Positions 1 to 8,435 of a stretch of 64,000 nucleotides of DNA are shown piece after piece (the stretch's first letter is position 1; every line of letters starts with the position of its first letter). The notes below the pieces were generated by a model. The model was not told where the DNA came from. It saw nothing but the letters and a program-made list of their open reading frames with translations, and ran no database searches. The stretch lies in contig CAZVOD010000016.1 of NCBI GenBank assembly GCA_964628385.1, forward strand, positions 1-64,000, written 5' to 3'. Origin of the DNA: JANQPA01 sp964628385. GTDB taxonomy: Bacteria; Bacteroidota; Bacteroidia; Chitinophagales; Saprospiraceae. The translations under genes were made by a program, and so were the position numbers.

Positions 1-274
1 AAAAAGCGCTTCGCCTTGCTGCACAAGCCTTTGCCTTCAACTATAAATCCACATTCTCAAACAACTTCTGTGTTAAACCACCCTGAATCGGATAATCTGG
101 CAGTAAAAGGCTCGGTTTTTTCTGATTGAAGTACAACGACTTAGTCTTTCAATTTGTAGATTAAGTAGAATTAAAAAAGCAACTGGCTGTAATATTCCTT
201 AAATTGTTAATCAGTGATAGGAAAAGTCAACTCTTTACCTAATTACACAGTATTTAAATTAAAACTATAATCTA
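1..274. other. Left edge, no assignable gene
   Basis: Several short open frames enter from the left edge. On the plus strand one frame is open to a TGA at 84-86 and another to a TGA at 127-129; either could be the 3' end of a truncated upstream gene. On the minus strand a frame is open from 148 down to a TAG at 41-43 and reads protein-like, but has no ATG. None matches a family I recognise. 150-274 is AT-rich and probably carries the promoter of the gene at 275. Confidence 0.3.
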
Positions 275-613
275 ATGGCAAGAAGAAGATTGCGCCTGAC
301 AGTATTTTCACGCTTCCTTATCGTAATGCTATTTCTAGCTCCTGCTGCTTATATTGGGGCTTCCTATTACAATGGTGAAGATGGCATTGAGAACATCAAA
401 AGACTGGTCGGCCTGAGTGATGCCGAAAAAGATAAGGAAGTGGAAGCAAAGCCCCGCAAAGAAAATACTGAAGCAACAAAAGATAGCAGCAATAATCGCA
501 ACGAGCTAGAGCGATTAAGAAAAGAAAATGCTGATCTGAAAAAAGAGCTCCGGGCAAAAGAGCAGGAAATCTACAAACTTAAAGATGAAGTTATTCAACT
601 AAAAAGAAGGTAG
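275..613 (+). CDS. Small membrane protein with C-terminal coiled coil
   Basis: A 112-residue protein of unknown function. A basic N-terminus (MARRRLRL) leads into one hydrophobic segment at about residues 12-31. A charged linker follows, and then from about residue 76 a run of Leu/Ile heptads rich in Lys and Glu that is a clear coiled coil to the C-terminus. The topology suggests an inner-membrane anchor with a soluble rod that could dimerise. Only three bases separate its stop from the next gene, so the two are almost certainly cotranscribed and may act together. It resembles small DivIC/FtsB-like or phage-lysis-accessory proteins in layout only; I do not assign either role. Confidence 0.75.
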   Translation: MARRRLRLTVFSRFLIVMLFLAPAAYIGASYYNGEDGIENIKRLVGLSDAEKDKEVEAKPRKENTEATKDSSNNRNELERLRKENADLKKELRAKEQEIYKLKDEVIQLKRR

Positions 614-616
614 GCT

Positions 617-985
617 ATGTCAGAAATGATGGTACAGGAAAGTAGCCTGTTGGGTAGCTTGATCAAGCTGTTGTTAAATGCCGGTGCATTATACACTATC
701 GCTTATCTGATGAGTAGTGTATCCTTTGACAAATTCAAAGATGCCCTCGTCGTGGCATTGATATTAGCCATAGCTAATATCACCATAGTTCCCATCATTC
801 AGTTTTTTACTTTTCCTATCCGTTTATTGACTTTCGGATTGTTCAATTTTATAATTGATTCTGCCTTACTTTATTTGATTGCTTATTACCTGGAAGGTTT
901 TAGAATGAAAAACTTCTGGACTGCATTGATCATGGCCTTTGGAGTGGCCTTGTTGAATGCATTGTTATTTTCCATTTATTTTTAA
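617..985 (+). CDS. Phage-holin superfamily IV-like membrane protein
   Basis: A 122-residue, almost wholly hydrophobic protein with four predicted membrane helices. The loop motif FTFPIRLLTFGLFNFIIDS is typical of the PF04020 family (4-TMS 'mycobacterial phage holin' superfamily IV, YvlD-like). Chromosomal members are widespread in Bacteroidota and are not evidence of a prophage; their function is unknown. It lies three bases after the coiled-coil membrane protein, and the pair forms a small operon that ends at hairpins between 1039 and 1131. Confidence 0.8.
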   Translation: MSEMMVQESSLLGSLIKLLLNAGALYTIAYLMSSVSFDKFKDALVVALILAIANITIVPIIQFFTFPIRLLTFGLFNFIIDSALLYLIAYYLEGFRMKNFWTALIMAFGVALLNALLFSIYF

Positions 986-1086
986 AAAAGAAAACGACAG
1001 GAATAGGACAGTTTCGGTTGGTTAGTAAAGCGTTAGTTTTCATCCGGTCAACAACCTATTTGTATAATCGGATGAAGGTTATACTC

Positions 1087-1131
1087 ATTAGAGCTGAAGC
1101 AGCAATTCTAGGATTTTTGCTCAGCTCTAAT
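1087..1131. terminator. Bidirectional hairpin between convergent genes
   Basis: Arms ATTAGAGCTGA (1087-1097) and TCAGCTCTAAT (1121-1131) pair perfectly over 11 bp. A weaker 8-bp hairpin (TTCATCCG 1039-1046 / CGGATGAA 1069-1076) lies just before it. They sit between the ends of the holin-like gene (+) and carbonic anhydrase (-) and probably stop transcription from both sides. There is no strong T-run. Confidence 0.5.
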
Positions 1132-1150
1132 TACTCACTACAGGGTGGGG

Positions 1151-1783
1151 CTACTGAAATCTGTAGAGATTGGCAAGATGATCAGCGGAATTGACGGTAA
1201 GGTTCAGGTCACTCAATTCCCCGTTTTCAATATTGAAAACCCAGCCGTGTATGTAAGGAAATTCTGAATTTTTCCATTCCTCCTGAATAAATGCCAACCT
1301 GGCGATATTATTTACCTGCTCCTTAACATTAATTTCTACGAAGCGTTTCCACCTTTCTTCTTCCTCTTCTATGGCGTTTAGTTCTTCGCTGTTGGTCCGG
1401 TATACGTCCTTGATGTGGGCTATCCAGTTGTCTAGCAAGCCAAAAGAAGAATTACTCATAGCGGCTTTTATACCGCCACATCCATAGTGGCCACAGATGA
1501 TGATATGTTTGACTTGAAGGGCTTTAATGGCGTAGTTCACGACACTTAGTAGGTTATAATCCGTATGGATCACCATATTCGCTACATTGCGCTGCACAAA
1601 AATCGATCCTGGGAGAGAATTCGTGATTTCCTCGGCTGGTACCCGGCTATCAGCACATCCTATCCACAAATAAGGCGGGTGCTGCCCCTCGGCCATATTA
1701 TCAAATAAGCCAGGAGAAGACACTTTTGTGTTTTCTATCCATATTTTGTTTCCGGCAAGTAGTTGTTCAAATTGCTTAGGCAT
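1151..1783 (-). CDS. can: Beta-class carbonic anhydrase
   Basis: Interconverts CO2 and bicarbonate in the cytoplasm. From a start at 1783 (MPKQFEQLL) the protein has 210 residues, the usual size for the bacterial beta class. The zinc site is complete: Cys43-x-Asp45-x-Arg47 in CADSRVPAEE, and His99-x-x-Cys102 in GHYGCGG. The reading frame continues upstream to an ATG at 1825, but that codon lies inside the strong hairpin 1810-1850 and the extra 14 residues do not match the family, so I prefer 1783. It converges on the holin-like gene. The gene upstream on the same strand is the isocitrate dehydrogenase relic. Confidence 0.92.
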   Translation of the reverse strand: MPKQFEQLLAGNKIWIENTKVSSPGLFDNMAEGQHPPYLWIGCADSRVPAEEITNSLPGSIFVQRNVANMVIHTDYNLLSVVNYAIKALQVKHIIICGHYGCGGIKAAMSNSSFGLLDNWIAHIKDVYRTNSEELNAIEEEEERWKRFVEINVKEQVNNIARLAFIQEEWKNSEFPYIHGWVFNIENGELSDLNLTVNSADHLANLYRFQ

Positions 1784-1809
1784 ACTAGTATTTTTTATAT
1801 TAAGATGAT

Positions 1810-1850
1810 CCAGGTTGCGATGCAAGCTTTTTTAGCCCGTCGCAACCTGG
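1810..1850. repeat. Inverted repeat upstream of carbonic anhydrase
   Basis: CCAGGTTGCGA (1810-1820) and TCGCAACCTGG (1840-1850) form a perfect 11-bp stem with a 19-nt loop. It lies between the end of the isocitrate dehydrogenase relic and the likely start of carbonic anhydrase, so it could be the old gene's terminator or a leader structure. The right arm plus GTAAA (GCAACCTGGGTAAA) also occurs near 14319 in another intergenic spacer. Confidence 0.5.
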
Positions 1851-1860
1851 GTAAAGGTAA

Positions 1861-2620
1861 TTATTGGCCCTGCCCCAAAGAACAGTCTCTATGGCCATCA
1901 AACTCATAGAGAGTTTCTGTTTTGATGACATTTATTTGATGATCAATTGCCTTGGATAACAGCTCAGGAATCCTCTTAGAATTTACGGTATGGCCGTTAT
2001 CTGTCTCGAACCTACATCTCCAATGATCCGTACAAAAAGTTTCTTCGAAACCAGTAGGCCAGGCTTTTACTCCACGATTGGTAATCACGGCGAGCTGAAT
2101 GTCGCTATTGAGCTTTCGTAGTTCCTGAGCTAATTCATCAGGATTCAACCATGTCCAATGTACAAAACATCTACGCCCTTTAGAATTTTTTGACTTATTT
2201 TTTTGCGTTCGTAATGCGGTAAATTAAGTTTAACATCTGTAGAATACTCTACAGCCTTATACCTGCATAAAGGTCTTCTTCGTTTTCTCGAATAACAATA
2301 ACATCCATGTCCGGATGCTTCGTATGTACAAAAAGATGAAAGCTTTTACAGGGTCTGACGTTAGCGTAAAGTCCCAAGGTTTTACGCATAGTAACATTGA
2401 GGCTTTTACAGCCCTTTCTCTATGGCGTTGTAATGGGAGCTTTTAATAGGATTTTATTTTTTCTGATCGTCTGCCAGGCTTCCGGGCTGATACCACTAGT
2501 ATTTCCGGAAAGGTAATTTTCCTCACCGATCTGAATTTCTTCCCAGCGAATGTCCGCATTTGCGGCATCCAAAATTTCTGGTCCAATACCGTCGCCTTTG
2601 GCAAATGTTATTATTTGCAT
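1861..2620 (-). pseudogene. icd: Decayed NADP-isocitrate dehydrogenase (Thermus/Rickettsia-type)
   Basis: A relic of a ~480-residue isocitrate dehydrogenase, the TCA-cycle enzyme making 2-oxoglutarate. The N-terminal part (from 2620) keeps KGDGIGPEI, GNTSGISPEAW and LLKAPITTP, with a small deletion after GPEI. A TAG at 2422-2420 replaces the expected Gln codon. The same frame then resumes with KSLNVTMRKTLGLYANVRPC, VHTKHPDMDV and RENEEDLYAGI, ending near 2250. The central catalytic region (roughly 230-240 residues) is missing. C-terminal domain sequence then continues in another frame (LPHYERKK, LKGVDV). A 1-nt loss near 2165 shifts the frame before VHWTWLNPDELAQEL, and the rest runs intact through ITNRGVKAWPTGFEETFCTD to the family's SLGQGQ end. 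Nonsense, deletion and frameshift together make it non-functional. Confidence 0.93.
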
Positions 2621-2947
2621 GATGTTTTGTTTTGAAAATGTAATAGAATATTTTAATTGGATGTGAATAGCGTATGGTGGTGGTTCTATTTACCTAGGCT
2701 GTTAAAAATTCAGACATATTACCGTACCGGAAACATAGGTAGGGAGAAGAAAAGTCGTGGAGGTATCAGTACATGCAATACCAATATCAAAAGATGATAA
2801 AGTGAATTTAAATTCAGGTTGTTTTTGGTTTGGGCAACAGCGGTATGACCGCCTAAGAAATTATTCAATTTCCAACACATTTGAAAGTGAAGACACACAA
2901 AATAATTTAAGCTAACGAGGTTCTAAAAATTTTGTTCTTAACAGTGT
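2621..2947. other. Intergenic region, no gene seen
   Basis: This 327-nt stretch lies between the start of the isocitrate dehydrogenase relic and the end of the IscA-type gene. It should hold the relic's former promoter. A small hairpin (GCGGT ATG ACCGC, near 2840) is the only structure seen; no frame looks coding. Confidence 0.5.
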
Positions 2948-3274
2948 TTAAACAGCGAAGCTCTCCCCACAGGCACAAGTTCTGGAGGCATTAGGGTTAT
3001 TGAAATGGAAACCTTTACCACTTAACCCGCTCGAAAATTCCAGGGTAGTATTACACAGATAAAGAAAGCTCCTCAGGTCCGTAACTATTTTGACTCCATT
3101 ATCTTCAAATACTTGATCATCAGGTTTGTCTGTATTGTCAAACTCCATTTGGTAAGTCAAGCCGGAACATCCTCCCGAAGTTACCCAAACTCTCAGGAAA
3201 TATTTTTCATCATAGTTATTTTGTTCCTTTATCTCAGTTATTCTATTTTTTGCACTATCTGCTACAAAAACCAT
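2948..3274 (-). CDS. A-type iron-sulfur carrier (IscA/SufA/ErpA family)
   Basis: A 108-residue HesB/IscA-family protein that carries or delivers Fe-S clusters to target proteins. The three conserved cysteines are present: Cys36 in SGGCSGLTYQ, and Cys100 and Cys102 in CACGESF near the C-terminus. Length and motif order fit the family. It follows the cysteine desulfurase gene on the same strand after about 107 nt, so the two form a minimal Fe-S assembly pair; no scaffold gene (iscU/sufB) is visible nearby. The sequence does not decide between IscA, SufA and ErpA. Confidence 0.92.
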   Translation of the reverse strand: MVFVADSAKNRITEIKEQNNYDEKYFLRVWVTSGGCSGLTYQMEFDNTDKPDDQVFEDNGVKIVTDLRSFLYLCNTTLEFSSGLSGKGFHFNNPNASRTCACGESFAV

Positions 3275-3381
3275 TTTTTCTTTTTTCTAAAAATAATAGA
3301 AATAATTTGAAAAAGTAAAGTCTACTGTGTCGCTTCTTTTCAACTTTTAATTAAACACTCAATTACTTCCTTTGGTTTGAG

Positions 3382-4575
3382 TCATTCCAGCAAACCTTCC
3401 TTATACATGGTCCATACCGGACTATCAGCGCGAGCTTTCTTTACACTCTGAACGATAGCTGGGATAGCTTGTTGGATTTCCTCAGCTGTACTGAATCTCC
3501 CCAGGCTAAACCTGATGGAACCCTGGGCGAGTGATTCTTCCAGGCCCATAGCCATTAACACGTGGGAGGGCTCCAGGTCAGCAGAGCTACAGGCAGAACC
3601 CGAAGCGGCTGCCAATTGCTGCCGGAAAGATTTCATCAGGCTTTCTGCTTCCAGGTGTAAAAAAGATAAGTTGCTGACATTGTAGAGTCGCTGCTGTTGA
3701 TGTCCATTGGCATAAACGGCTTCGAGCTGTTCGGTGATACTTGCTTCCAGCCGATCTCTCAACCGCCCTATTCTTTGGGCTTCTTCCTGCATATTCTCAG
3801 CAGCTATAACCGCGGCTTTTCCAAAGCCGACAATACCTGGCACATTCAGGGTACCTGAGCGCCTTCCTTTTTCGTGGCCCCCGCCAAAAATTAGTGGTGC
3901 TAGTTTTACTCTTGGCTTTTTTCTGCTAACGTACAATGCCCCGATACCCTTGGGACCATACATTTTATGCGCAGTAAAGGCCATCAAGTGTACACCAGTC
4001 TCCTTAGGGTGTACCGGAATTTTTCCTACTGCCTGAGTCGCATCGCTCATCAATAAAACGCCTTTTTCTTCGCATATTTTACCAATTTCTTTCATGGGCT
4101 GAATAACACCGGTCTCGTTATTGACCCACATAATAGAAACCAATATCGTATCAGGGCGAATAGCCTTCCTTAATTCGTCTAAATTGATCCTGCCGGAAGC
4201 GTCTACACTGAGATAAGTGACTTCTCCTCCTTTTTTTTCTATATCCTGGCAGGTATCCAAAACGGCGTTGTGCTCTGTCTTCACAGTTACTATGTGACGG
4301 CCTTTTCTGTGGTACAAATCAAAAATACCCCTCAGCGCAAGGTTGTCAGATTCAGTAGCGCCGGAAGTGAAAATCAACTCATCCGGTTCTACAGCAATAA
4401 GATCGGCCAACTGTGTCCTGGCATTATCTACTGCTTCTTCGGCCACCCAACCAAAGGCATGCGAGCGGCTGGCAGCATTGCCCGGATGCTGATAAAAAAA
4501 CGGGATCATCGCCTCCACAACCGCCGGGTCAGTAGGGGTAGTGGAATTATAATCTAAATATATTGGACCTTCCAT
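3382..4575 (-). CDS. iscS: Cysteine desulfurase (IscS/NifS family)
   Basis: A PLP-dependent enzyme that removes sulfur from L-cysteine as a persulfide for Fe-S clusters and tRNA thiolation. The 397-residue protein shows ATESDNLAL (70s), the PLP-binding Lys204 in TAHKMYGPKG, the persulfide loop SGSACSSADLEPSHVL with catalytic Cys329, and the N-terminal YLDYNSTTPTDP signature. The long loop after the catalytic Cys places it with group I (IscS/NifS) rather than SufS. It is upstream of the iscA-type gene. Divergent from mutA, with a spacer of about 170 nt holding both promoters. Confidence 0.93.
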   Translation of the reverse strand: MEGPIYLDYNSTTPTDPAVVEAMIPFFYQHPGNAASRSHAFGWVAEEAVDNARTQLADLIAVEPDELIFTSGATESDNLALRGIFDLYHRKGRHIVTVKTEHNAVLDTCQDIEKKGGEVTYLSVDASGRINLDELRKAIRPDTILVSIMWVNNETGVIQPMKEIGKICEEKGVLLMSDATQAVGKIPVHPKETGVHLMAFTAHKMYGPKGIGALYVSRKKPRVKLAPLIFGGGHEKGRRSGTLNVPGIVGFGKAAVIAAENMQEEAQRIGRLRDRLEASITEQLEAVYANGHQQQRLYNVSNLSFLHLEAESLMKSFRQQLAAASGSACSSADLEPSHVLMAMGLEESLAQGSIRFSLGRFSTAEEIQQAIPAIVQSVKKARADSPVWTMYKEGLLE

Positions 4576-4747
4576 TTGCTCAAATATTTTAATACCTGCG
4601 AAACAAGTCTACTAAAGTTGTTCAAGCATAAAAGTAGACTTTCAAACAACTTCGCTTGTTTAACTAAGCTAATAACTGTACTTTTCTAAATCATTGGGCA
4701 TATTATTGCCTATCATTGTAACAACTGGAAATTTTTAAAGTTAAAAT

Positions 4748-5920
4748 ATGTCTGAGCAATCCTATCTGTTCGAAGAGTTTCCTGCTAATTCTTTAGAGGA
4801 ATGGACTCAAAAAGCTATAAAAGACCTTAAAGGAAAAAAGCTGGAGGACCTGGAATGGCAGGTAGAAGAAAATATAAGTATTTCTCCTTTTTATCATCCT
4901 AATCACCAAATTGGAAATGCTAAAGCCGGTAAAAATAAGTTTACTACCAATCATTGGGAAATAGGAGAATACCTTGAGACAGAAGCCCCCAGGACTACCA
5001 ATGAAGCTGCCCTCGAGGCTCTAAACGGCGGAGCAGAAGCCCTACTCTTTAGGTTCAAACGGTCTTACACTGAAGAAGACCTAAAACTAATCTTGGAAGA
5101 TATCAACCTGTCATTTATATCGACTCACTTCGAATTGTTTTTTGCCGATAAGAAACCCTACGAGTTGCTGCTTCAGTTTTACAGTTTGCTGGAGGCCCGA
5201 AACGAAGACACCAAAAAGATCAGGGGGTCGGTTGACTTTGACCCCATTTTGGACTGGGTGCAGCCCCCAGTAGAGCAAATGGAGGAAGCTATTCTATTTT
5301 GCAATAAAAACTTACCTGCTTTTAAAATTTTACAGGTCAACGGAAGGATTTTTCACGCAGGAAATGAGTACAGCTCCAGAGAGTTGGCTTTGTCTATAGC
5401 CAAGGCTAACGAATATATGGCTTATTTTACAGCCTCCGGTCTTAGCCCGGAAGTGGTGAATCAACATATGCAGTTCTCCCTTTCTGTGGGTAATAGTTAT
5501 TTTGTAGAAATAGCCAAAATCAGGGCTTTAAGAATATTGTGGGCAAATGTGATGAAAGCTTATACCTCTAATCCAGGGATTCAGCCTGACGTAGTTGTCC
5601 ATCTGGCACCGGAAACACAAGTGGAAGATATTTACTCTAACATGATTTATGCTACTACCCAGGCCATGTCAGCGGTTATTGGCGGCGCTGATCGACTGTA
5701 TGTCTTGCCAGCTAATGCCATCAAAAAAGAACCTGATAGTAGCTTTACCCGCCGTATTGCCAGAAATGTACAGCATCTTCTTAAGATGGAAAGCTACATG
5801 GATAGGGTGATTGATCCGTCTGAGGGAAGCTTTTATATTGAAAAATTAACAGATGCTTTGGTGGAGGAAGCTTGGTTGAAGTTTAAAGAATATGATGCCA
5901 GTGGAGAGTTTAGTATTTAA
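4748..5920 (+). CDS. mutA: Methylmalonyl-CoA mutase small (non-catalytic) subunit, short
   Basis: A 390-residue member of the methylmalonyl-CoA mutase family that lacks the cobalamin-binding domain, as expected for the small subunit that pairs with catalytic MutB. Support comes from the TIM-barrel region with TTNEAALEALNGGAEALLF and, near the end, the family signature RIARNVQHLLKMESYMDRV followed by DPSEGSFYIEKLT. Two oddities. The usual partner mutB is not adjacent; the next gene is a convergent FAS1 gene. And the protein stops soon after EEAWLKFKEYD, where I would expect some further tens of residues from known homologues. The stop TAA directly abuts a palindromic repeat (5920-5942). It may be a naturally short form or a C-terminally trimmed one. 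Confidence 0.85.
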   Translation: MSEQSYLFEEFPANSLEEWTQKAIKDLKGKKLEDLEWQVEENISISPFYHPNHQIGNAKAGKNKFTTNHWEIGEYLETEAPRTTNEAALEALNGGAEALLFRFKRSYTEEDLKLILEDINLSFISTHFELFFADKKPYELLLQFYSLLEARNEDTKKIRGSVDFDPILDWVQPPVEQMEEAILFCNKNLPAFKILQVNGRIFHAGNEYSSRELALSIAKANEYMAYFTASGLSPEVVNQHMQFSLSVGNSYFVEIAKIRALRILWANVMKAYTSNPGIQPDVVVHLAPETQVEDIYSNMIYATTQAMSAVIGGADRLYVLPANAIKKEPDSSFTRRIARNVQHLLKMESYMDRVIDPSEGSFYIEKLTDALVEEAWLKFKEYDASGEFSI

Positions 5921-5942
5921 GAGATGCTATGTTAGCATCTCT
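5920..5942. repeat. Palindromic dispersed repeat, copy 1
   Basis: AGAGATGCTA (5920-5929), TGT, TAGCATCTCT (5933-5942) is a perfect 10-bp inverted repeat beginning in the last base of the mutA stop codon. Its first 20 bases recur exactly at 19180-19199, in an unrelated spacer. This suggests a short REP-like palindromic element dispersed in this genome. Confidence 0.7.
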
Positions 5943-5962
5943 AAGAATATCACAAAATGAAG

Positions 5963-6004
5963 AGTACCGAGAGCGACAAAAAATATTCCATCGCTCCCAG
6001 TACT
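5963..6004. terminator. Hairpin between mutA and the FAS1 gene
   Basis: AGTACCGAGAGCGA (5963-5976) and TCGCTCCCAGTACT (5991-6004) pair as two stems of 5 and 6 bp around a 3-nt internal mismatch, with an A/T-rich loop. It lies between convergent genes and probably terminates both. Confidence 0.5.
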
Positions 6005-6023
6005 TATTCATCAATTTAGTTTT

Positions 6024-6983
6024 TTACGGTAGTAGTACGGCATCAATAACGTGTACAACGCCATTTCCAGCCTGTATATCTGCGAAGTCAATATTTGCGG
6101 TACTGGATCCTCCAACTACGCTGGCAATATTGCCCAGCTGAATCTGGACTGTAGCGCCACTGCTGAGGGTTGGTACCACCTGCCCGTTGGTTAGGTCTGA
6201 AGATCGTACATTTCCTACATCAGTAACGTGGTACAATAGTACTGCTTCCAGTGTAGTGGCTGGAATATCGGCAATAGTGTTCCAGCTTTCATTAGTATTC
6301 AATAGTGCCTGAAAGGCAGCATTCGTCGGAGCAAAAACTGTAAATGGCCCGTCTCCGGTGAGTACATCCACAAAATCAGTCGATAGCCTTGGATCTGTAA
6401 GCGCTTCTACCAAAGATGAAAAACTAGGTTCAGCAAGCGCAAAAGTAACTATACTAGGTATAGCAATTACCTCATCCACCACGTGAATAGTACCATTTGA
6501 GACATTTATGTCAGCCTGGGCTACTCCCGTTGATCCATTGATAGTAATTCCCTGATCTACATTTATATACATGTTCGTATTGATGCCCTGGCCAAAACCT
6601 GTGGCGCTCAATGTTACTGCATAGCCGTTGGCCAGTGTTTGCGAAGGAAAACTACCCGCTAACACGTGATTAGTCAATACATCTACCAATACTTCCTTTG
6701 GCGTATTTTCAATTGTATTGGTACCGGCAGCATTCAAAAAAGCCTGAAATGCATCGTCGTCAGGAGCGAAAAGCGTGAATGGACCATCACTACTTAATAC
6801 ATCTACTAAATCGGCTTTGACAACTGCATCCACCAAAATACTAAAGTCGGGATCTGCTTGTGCAAATTCAACGATATTGGTCGTGATTTCCGTGTCGTCA
6901 TCATCGTCATTGTCACAAGCTACAAAGAGAAAACTGCTCAATACGGCGAAAAATAGTGCCGAGCAATAGAGTGAATTCTTCAT
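6024..6983 (-). CDS. Lipoprotein with two fasciclin (FAS1) domains
   Basis: A 319-residue exported lipoprotein: a hydrophobic signal ends at Cys23 (lipobox VAC) followed by an Asp-rich stretch, typical of surface-directed Bacteroidota lipoproteins. Two FAS1 domains follow, roughly residues 40-175 and 180-319. Each shows the F-x-x-x-x-A...DGPFTLFAPDDDAFQA type H1 motif and a late IHVVDEVI / VHVIDAVLL motif. FAS1 domains mediate adhesion or surface interactions; the ligand is unknown. It converges on mutA. A second, single-FAS1 lipoprotein is at 47408. Confidence 0.9.
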   Translation of the reverse strand: MKNSLYCSALFFAVLSSFLFVACDNDDDDDTEITTNIVEFAQADPDFSILVDAVVKADLVDVLSSDGPFTLFAPDDDAFQAFLNAAGTNTIENTPKEVLVDVLTNHVLAGSFPSQTLANGYAVTLSATGFGQGINTNMYINVDQGITINGSTGVAQADINVSNGTIHVVDEVIAIPSIVTFALAEPSFSSLVEALTDPRLSTDFVDVLTGDGPFTVFAPTNAAFQALLNTNESWNTIADIPATTLEAVLLYHVTDVGNVRSSDLTNGQVVPTLSSGATVQIQLGNIASVVGGSSTANIDFADIQAGNGVVHVIDAVLLP

Positions 6984-7181
6984 TTTAAAATTTTTGATTT
7001 TTGATTATTTATTTGGCACACAAACGGGTATACAACTCAACATGTTTGCTGAGTCGATTAATTAGCAGCATTTAGCTAATATTTGTCAGAAGGGTATACT
7101 TTAGAGGATTTACACAATAGACCTGTCCGGCAAGTCATACACCAGCTTTGCTAATGCATCCGGAGCTAATAGGTCGGGCTA

Positions 7182-8294
7182 CTAATCAACTACTTCTTTC
7201 ATTTTGCCGGTTACTTTTTTTACGATTTTAAACTTGTGAAGAAATTCCTTGGCGATCACTCTAATGACGGTATAGGTTGGAATGGCCAGTACCATGCCCA
7301 AAATACCGTAGAGCTGTGCTCCCATAAGAATGATGAGAAAAATTTCCAGCGGGTGAGCCAAAACGCTATTAGAAAATATAAATGGCTGTAATAGAAAATT
7401 ATCCAGCATTTGCATGGTGGCAAAAATGATGAGCACCTTAATTAAAAGTGGCGCCATTTCGTTATAAAAATCAAGGTCCAGATTGGAGGAAATAGTGATA
7501 AATACACCAAAAATAGCTCCCAGTAAAGGGCCAAGATAAGGGATGACGTTGATAATGGCGGCAAAGACACTGATTAGAAAGGCATTTTTGACACCAAAAA
7601 AAGTGAGCAACACCCACATATAGGTTGTAATGATACTGATTTGTATCAAAATGCTGCGGAAGTACCGACTTAAAAGATAGCTGGAGTCATCGAAGACTTC
7701 AGTAATTTGATTATCATATCTGCTGGGCAATAAGTTGAGGAAAAAACTCTTAAACAATCCTTTTTCCTTTAAAAAGAAAAAGGTAATAAAGATAACAGCA
7801 AATGCCCCAAATAGTATACCACTGGCAGCGGCTAGCACAGAGCTAAACGTGTTGGTGATAATGGAAGGATCAAAGTTTTTGCTAAAAAATTGCTGTAAGC
7901 CCTGATCGGTTTTTTGCTCGGGGTCAGACATGCCATTCTCGGCCAGCCACTCATTGAGTTGGTTCAGGGGTTCTTCTAGGGCCGTGGCTACAGCCTGGTA
8001 ATCAACACGTGCAAGGTTGCTGGCTTGCTGAATGACGAGCGGAACAAAAAGCATAACCAATAAAGTAACCACAACGATATAAGTTATTAGGGTTAGCCCG
8101 GCGGCCAGATTCGGCCCTATTTTATATTTCCCCAACTTCACCCGCTTTTGAAAAAACTCCATAAGTGGTTGTCCCATCGTAGATAATACCCAGGCAATGA
8201 GTACATACATGACTACATTGCTAAAGGTATACACTAAAATTACCACAACTAGGGCTGACAATCCTATGGCCAGGTATTGGCTAATATTTTTCAT
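7182..8294 (-). CDS. AI-2E family (PerM-like) transporter
   Basis: A 370-residue polytopic membrane protein with about seven or eight hydrophobic segments arranged as in the AI-2E/PerM family (PF01594): two N-terminal segments, a soluble region at about residues 90-150, then a C-terminal membrane block with the conserved IPYLGPLLGAIFG and MGAQLYGILGMVLAIP motifs. Members export diverse substrates (for example AI-2, Na+/H+ exchange in some); the substrate here cannot be read from sequence. Divergent from the metallophosphoesterase gene at 8436. Confidence 0.9.
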   Translation of the reverse strand: MKNISQYLAIGLSALVVVILVYTFSNVVMYVLIAWVLSTMGQPLMEFFQKRVKLGKYKIGPNLAAGLTLITYIVVVTLLVMLFVPLVIQQASNLARVDYQAVATALEEPLNQLNEWLAENGMSDPEQKTDQGLQQFFSKNFDPSIITNTFSSVLAAASGILFGAFAVIFITFFFLKEKGLFKSFFLNLLPSRYDNQITEVFDDSSYLLSRYFRSILIQISIITTYMWVLLTFFGVKNAFLISVFAAIINVIPYLGPLLGAIFGVFITISSNLDLDFYNEMAPLLIKVLIIFATMQMLDNFLLQPFIFSNSVLAHPLEIFLIILMGAQLYGILGMVLAIPTYTVIRVIAKEFLHKFKIVKKVTGKMKEVVD

Positions 8295-8435
8295 AATATT
8301 GAGTTTCAGCTTTTGGGTAACAATCTGTAGTCTTATAAAAATGAAACTTCATAATTATTTAACGCTAAGCTAAAAAAGTACAAGAGAGGACCCGCTACTT
8401 TTACCCAATATTTTTCAATAAATAATTCACTTTTT

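Noticed and set aside
617..985. Possible prophage because of a holin-like gene
   Set aside because: No endolysin, integrase, capsid or tail genes are nearby; chromosomal holin-IV-like proteins are common.
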